Origin: DATMNR01 sp963702765
GTDB taxonomy: Bacteria; Chloroflexota; Ktedonobacteria; Ktedonobacterales; Ktedonobacteraceae
NCBI GenBank assembly: GCA_963702765.1
Contig: CAVPEB010000027.1
Span: 124,001-188,000 of the forward strand
Direction of reading: 5' to 3'
Length of the DNA stretch: 64,000 nucleotides
Position 1 is the first letter of the stretch; each line of letters opens with the position of its first letter. Below are positions 63,062-64,000 of this stretch, piece after piece. A program made the translations under genes and the position numbers. The notes under the pieces were generated by a model, which saw only the letters and a program-made list of their open reading frames with translations, was not told the DNA's origin and searched no databases.

Positions 63062-64000
63062 ATGTCTGATTTACAACACATTATAAGCGAACGCATTCAA
63101 CGAGATGGGCCGATTACGTTTGCCGAATATATGCGGATGGCGCTTTACGAACCCGAATATGGTTACTATGTTACTGGTGCCGCAAAAATGGGTTGGGAGG
63201 CCGATTACTTTACCAGTACGGATGTCTCCAGCCTGTTTGCGAATTGTCTGGGACGACAACTTTTTGCTATGTGGGAAAAGCTGAAACGGCCGGGACATTT
63301 CATGGTGCTTGAACAGGGGGCGGGTCGAGGACATCTTGCAGAGGGTGTACGATCCTGGGCACAAAATAATGCCCCTGAGTTTTACGGGACTCTGGATTAT
63401 CGAACCGAAGATATTCGTGGAGGTGCGGATGCAATTGCAACGGATGAATTTGAGCAATCAAAAACGGTAAGATTTTCCATGAAAGGTGAAGAAGGCAACA
63501 TTTCGTTGAGGTATCCTAACGATGGCGTATCGGCCAACATTCCATTGTGGTACCCCGACCAGGACGACCCAAGGGTCCCCACCCAGCACAACACCACCCC
63601 CATCCCTACACGAGGGAGAGGATCATCGGAACGGGAGATGCCATCGGTTGTGTTGTCGAATGAATTGGTTGATGCGTTTCCGGTACATATTGTTGAGAAA
63701 CGGGGCGAGCAGCTATACGAAGTTTTTGTGGATGTGCAGCAGGATGGCCTTTTTTGTGAGTTGTTAGGTGAGCCGAGCAGACTTGAAGTAGCAGGTTATT
63801 TGGATATATATAAGATTCCCTGGCGCACGTTTGAGGATGGATGGCGCGCGGAGGTTAATCTGGATGCTCTGCGCTGGATGCAACGAACGGCGGGGCTGAT
63901 GCGAAAAGGTTTTGTTTTGACCATCGATTATGGCGATAAAGCTAAGGAGTTGTATACAGCCTGGCGAAGGAGAGGAACATTACTTTGCTATTACAAGCAC
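63062..64000 (+). CDS. MidA/NDUFAF7-type SAM methyltransferase, partial, with repeat-derived insertion
   Basis: The open frame runs off the window after about 313 residues. MSDLQHIISERIQRDGPITF, AEYMRMALYEPEYGYYV, LEQGAGRGHLAEGV (SAM loop), VVLSNELVDAFPVHIV and LRKGFVLTIDYGDKAKELY-like GFVLTIDYGD match COG1565 (Methyltransf_28), whose mitochondrial member methylates an arginine of complex I. Between about residues 120 and 200 normal sequence is replaced by GEEGNISLRYPNDG and IPLWYPDQDDPRVP, TQHNTTPIPTRGRG. The DNA of that part (63551-63609) resembles the inverted G-rich dispersed repeat at 46546-46603, so a repeat has entered the gene in frame. Confidence 0.82.
   Translation, partial: MSDLQHIISERIQRDGPITFAEYMRMALYEPEYGYYVTGAAKMGWEADYFTSTDVSSLFANCLGRQLFAMWEKLKRPGHFMVLEQGAGRGHLAEGVRSWAQNNAPEFYGTLDYRTEDIRGGADAIATDEFEQSKTVRFSMKGEEGNISLRYPNDGVSANIPLWYPDQDDPRVPTQHNTTPIPTRGRGSSEREMPSVVLSNELVDAFPVHIVEKRGEQLYEVFVDVQQDGLFCELLGEPSRLEVAGYLDIYKIPWRTFEDGWRAEVNLDALRWMQRTAGLMRKGFVLTIDYGDKAKELYTAWRRRGTLLCYYKH

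Noticed and set aside
1..64000. tRNA, rRNA and CRISPR arrays
   Set aside because: I looked for T-loop-like GGTTCGAAT and GGTTCAAAT sites, rRNA-like stretches and evenly spaced repeats in the gaps and found none.

Overview
The window reads as a stretch of chromosome from a Ktedonobacteria-like member of the Chloroflexota. This is an inference from gene content and style: a large LuxR-type ATPase/TPR regulator, an EXLDI protein beside a DrrAB-type exporter, a thioredoxin plus DUF4395 pair, a Clp-N/ribbon-helix-helix protein, a solo TnpB and many small dispersed hairpin repeats. I see no rRNA, tRNA or CRISPR array. Genes lie on both strands in short operons.

Layout. 0-8.3 kb: end of a DMT transporter, a small membrane protein, an M20 amidohydrolase, then a carbohydrate block (beta-phosphoglucomutase, GH65 disaccharide phosphorylase, a metallo-beta-lactamase/Rieske fusion), convergent with a beta-carbonic anhydrase, thioredoxin, DUF4395 group. 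8.5-13.7 kb: decayed TnpB, two methyltransferases, an HSL-type esterase and a PPOX protein. 13.8-19.3 kb: lipoprotein, secreted EXORDIUM-like protein, SbcD/Mre11-like nuclease, a four-helix membrane protein, Clp-N protein, mini GIY-YIG protein. 19.3-23.7 kb: gene-poor, then DinB, YCII, AAA ATPase and a PLP-dependent deaminase.

23.9-30.1 kb is a nearly identical head-to-tail duplication of a 3.08 kb module (SnoaL-like protein, MerR regulator, multi-helix membrane protein), each copy with a textbook MerR promoter. 30.3-32.1 kb holds a truncated FAD oxidoreductase abutting a frameshifted tyrosine recombinase that lies between 12-bp direct repeats. 32.7-37.1 kb is a run of small, unrecognised, mostly beta-rich proteins on the minus strand. 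37.3-44 kb: Tpx, LuxR-type regulator, alpha/beta hydrolase, AlkZ-like glycosylase and GalU.

44-64 kb: a large cruciform repeat, PAS histidine kinase, EXLDI-DrrAB export group, a solo DNA methyltransferase, then a minus-strand group formed by a MutL/GlmL-family ASKHA protein, a KOW-like partner and a zinc-ribbon protein carrying repeated LPxWL motifs. This group is the best candidate for an undescribed system. After it come membrane proteins, DNA polymerase III delta (holA), MoaC, two MacB-type ABC ATPases (one with an AbrB-like tail), a membrane-bound hydrolase and a MidA-type methyltransferase that runs off the window and carries a dispersed-repeat insertion.

More than a dozen otherwise healthy genes, including holA, are broken by single-base frameshifts. 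This suggests indel errors in the assembly at least as much as true pseudogenes, so 'pseudogene' below means 'disrupted in this sequence'.
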